Assembly (NCBI GenBank): GCA_034440615.1
Contig: JAOTOM010004960.1
Location: 232,001-296,000 of the forward strand
Source of the DNA: Ashinkailepas kermadecensis
Taxonomy: Eukaryota; Arthropoda; Thecostraca; Neolepadidae
Direction of reading: 5' to 3'
DNA length: 64,000 nt
The translations under genes and the position numbers were made by a program. Of the stretch, positions 61,468-64,000 are shown piece after piece; position 1 is the first letter of the stretch; each line of letters starts with the position of its first letter. The notes beneath the pieces were generated by a model. That model saw only the letters and a list, made by a program, of their open reading frames with translations, did not search any database and had not been told where the DNA came from.

Positions 61468-62945
61468 CTGCATCAATCTATGGTCAGCTGCCAGTGCACT
61501 GGAATTTCGCTGCATCAATCTATGGTCAGCTGCCAGTGCACTGGAATTGCGCTGCATCAATCTATGATCAGCTGCCAGTGCACTGGAATTGCGCTGCATC
61601 AATCTATGATCAGCTGCCAGTGCACTGGAATTGCGCTGCATCAATCTATGATCAGCTGCCAGTGCACTGGAATTGCGCTGCATCAATCTATGGTCAGCTG
61701 CCAGTGCACTGGAATTGCGCTGCATCAATCTATGATCAGCTGCCAGTGCACTGGAATTGCGCTGCATCAATCTATGGTCAGCTGCCAGTGCACTGGAATT
61801 GCGCTGCATCAATCTATGATCAGCTGCCAGTGGACTGGAATTGCGCTGCATCAATCTATGATCAACTGCCAGTGCACTGGAATTGCGCTGCATCAATCTA
61901 TGATCAGCTGCCAGTGCACTGGAATTGCGCTGCATCAATCTATGATCAGCTGCCAGTGCACTGGAATTGCGCTGCATCAATCTATGATCAGCTGCCAGTG
62001 CACTGGAATTGCGCTGCATCAATCTATGGTCAGCTGCCAGTGCACTGGAATTGCGCTGCATCAATCTATGATCAGCTGCCAGTGCACTGGAATTGCGCTG
62101 CATTAATATATGGTCAGCTGCCAGTACACTGGAATTGCGCTGCATCAATCTATGATCAGCTGCCAGTGCACTGGAATTGCGCTGCATCAATCTATGATCA
62201 GCTGTCAGTGTACTGGAATTGCGCTGCATCAATCTATGATCAGCTGCCAGTGCACTGGAATTGCGCTGCATCAATCTATGATCAGCTGTCAGTGTACTGG
62301 AATTGCGCTGCATCAATCTATGATCAGCTGCCAGTGCACTGGAATTGCGCTGCATCAATCTATGGTCAGCTGCCAGTGCACTGGAATTGCACTGCATCAA
62401 TCTATGGTCAGCTGCAGTGCACTGGAATTGCGCTGCATCAATATATGGTCAGCTGCCAGTGCACTGGAATTGCGCTGCATCAATCTATGGTCAGCTGCCA
62501 GTGCACTGGAATTGCGCTTCATCAATCTATGATCAGCTGCCAGTGCACTGGAATTGCGCTGCATCAATCTATGGTCAGCTGCCAGTGCACTGGAATTGCG
62601 CTGCATCAATCTATGATCAGCTGCCAGTGCACTGGAATTGCGCTGCATCAATCTATGGTCAGCTGCCAGTGCACTGGAATTGCGCTGCATCAATCTATGG
62701 TCAGCTGCCAGTGCACTGGAATTGCGCTGCATCAATCTATGGTCAGCTGCCAGTGCACTGGAATTGCGCTGCATCAATCTATGGTCATCTGCCAGTGCAC
62801 GGTAATTGCGCTGCATCAATTTGTGGTCAGCTGCCAGTGCACTGGAATTGCGCTACATCAATCCATGGTCAGCTGCCAGTGCACTGGAATTGCGCTGCAT
62901 CAATCTATGATCAGCTGCCAGTGCACTGGAATTCGCCGCAGACCG
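61468..62945. repeat. 42-bp minisatellite, about 35 copies
   Basis: Unit CTGCATCAATCTATGGTCAG plus CTGCCAGTGCACTGGAATTGCG, with a G/A polymorphism (ATGGTCAG/ATGATCAG) in mixed order. A 1-bp deletion at about 62415 shifts frame. 14-codon unit, so long spurious frames exist on both strands. Confidence 0.97.
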
Positions 62946-64000
62946 TAGGAGCAATTTTCTTTCAGCAAAATTGAAAATACTTCAGAATATACAATATTGA
63001 ACTGAAACTGACATATATGTCAAGATGAAAACAGCGGATATAGCTCTGAGTGGGAAATGTACAATTTTAAATCCTGCAATGCACCGTTGAATGCTGTTCA
63101 AAATTGGCCGCCAGTTGAAGCAACGTCTCAAACGTCCTTGTTTCAGCAGATATTAAGCGTGCTTCATAAGGGCTATCCGGTACATATGAGTGCTAGACGT
63201 AGAGCTAAACGAGAGCTAAAGATGGACAGCTGAAGCAATGCACCCATTCGACAGGCCGTCCCCGGGTGCCGCCCGCCCTTGATGTGGATAGACATTAACA
63301 TTATTGGAAGATGCTAAAGTGTTTGCTGAAATTTTCACGCTGCGCCAAATTCCTCAATTTCTGCATTTGTGCATGTAGCTGGGAGAATATACCTCGCTAC
63401 TTCAAAGCCGTCCCTGGGCCACTCTTCATGGATACATTGACTACAAACCAGATAAAACTTGCATAGACGCTTTACAACAATTGTTGTCAACGTGACTGCC
63501 GAAAAACCCGCGAATATGTAACACAAACAAGTTGTATTAAAAGTATGTACCCAAGCAACTCCCCTGGAGCCATATCTGGTCCGAATATTCTTCAGAAACT
63601 TCCGAACCGTCTGAAAATATAACATTCATGCTCATGCAATGGCAATGGGCCTCAATTTCAGGGAATTTATGCACCTGAAGAACCCAGCTCAGCTCCTGCA
63701 ACATGCCAACCCTGTGTTCGCCGTTGGTGAGCAATTGAGTGATAAAGTATCAAATACTTTAGGCAACAGGACAGTGACAATAATTATGAGGAATAACTAC
63801 CAAACCGACTAAGTACTGTTCGTGCCACAATTTCCATTTCCTACCGATAGTCTGCTAATTGCCTTCTGATGGCTCGTTCGGGCGCATGGCGGATCGCAAC
63901 GTACTGTACGCACGAATGTACGTACTGATGATGCGGGACCAACTGAACTCCTATGACATCTCGGAAACTGACAAAGCTAGAGCAACGAAATTAATAGTGG
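62946..64000. other. Intergenic sequence at window end
   Basis: No gene recognised. Minus-strand open frames at 63335-63734 have no family I know and no clear exon boundaries. Confidence 0.5.

Noticed and set aside
61425..62974. 507-codon frame with CAASIYDQLPVHWN repeats
   Set aside because: 42-bp intergenic minisatellite; the frame breaks at a 1-bp indel and there is no unique coding sequence.

Overview
This is animal nuclear DNA, almost certainly from an arthropod. It holds one recognisable host protein gene: warts (LATS), the NDR-family kinase at the core of the Hippo pathway, on the + strand. I reconstruct nine coding exons between 381 and 38736, with compatible phases throughout and GT..AG introns, giving about 1,150 residues. 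The kinase core resembles insect Warts more than vertebrate LATS (for example [23 protein letters not shown] and a C-terminal PVYV), and the linker keeps the arthropod blocks SPIPERK and [19 protein letters not shown]-rich coding DNA among minisatellites would fit a crustacean, but I cannot name a species.

Layout. 1-479: a minisatellite, a CpG-rich leader with upstream AUGs, and a tentative first coding exon. 2190-2450: the exon with the first part of the UBA domain. 2451-22969: a 20.5 kb intron packed with minisatellites, a TIR DNA transposon (7837-9111), a CpG island (16062-16537) and a tRNA-derived SINE. 22970-26849: the rest of the UBA exon and a 2 kb exon encoding the PPxY-bearing linker, the Mob-binding region and the kinase start. 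28328-38736: the rest of the kinase, with introns full of microsatellites and a 2.8 kb, 65-bp satellite. 38737 to about 40050: probable 3' UTR. From 40 kb to the end there is no recognisable host gene. That part holds a Penelope-like retroelement with a GIY-YIG domain, tRNA-derived SINEs, two CR1-like LINE copies, a decayed second LINE fragment, a 35-bp-arm palindrome and more minisatellites. By my tally about a quarter of the window is tandem repeat.

Two things stand out. First, at two warts exons the tandem arrays are built from the gene's own splice junctions: ten 56-bp units at the UBA exon acceptor, and degraded acceptor and donor copies on both sides of the kinase exon at 36372-36494, whose start also matches the neighbouring 65-bp satellite. 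Second, an ultrashort (about 35-60 bp) mobile element made of a GGGCGC/GCGCCC hairpin plus a TAAAACC-AATAAC(TAAC)n tail is present about a dozen times, five copies having clear 11-16 bp target-site duplications. A full tRNA SINE carries a related tail whose hairpin is kept by different base pairs.

Most long open frames here are artefacts of G+C-rich minisatellites that lack stops on both strands; they are listed as repeats, not genes.
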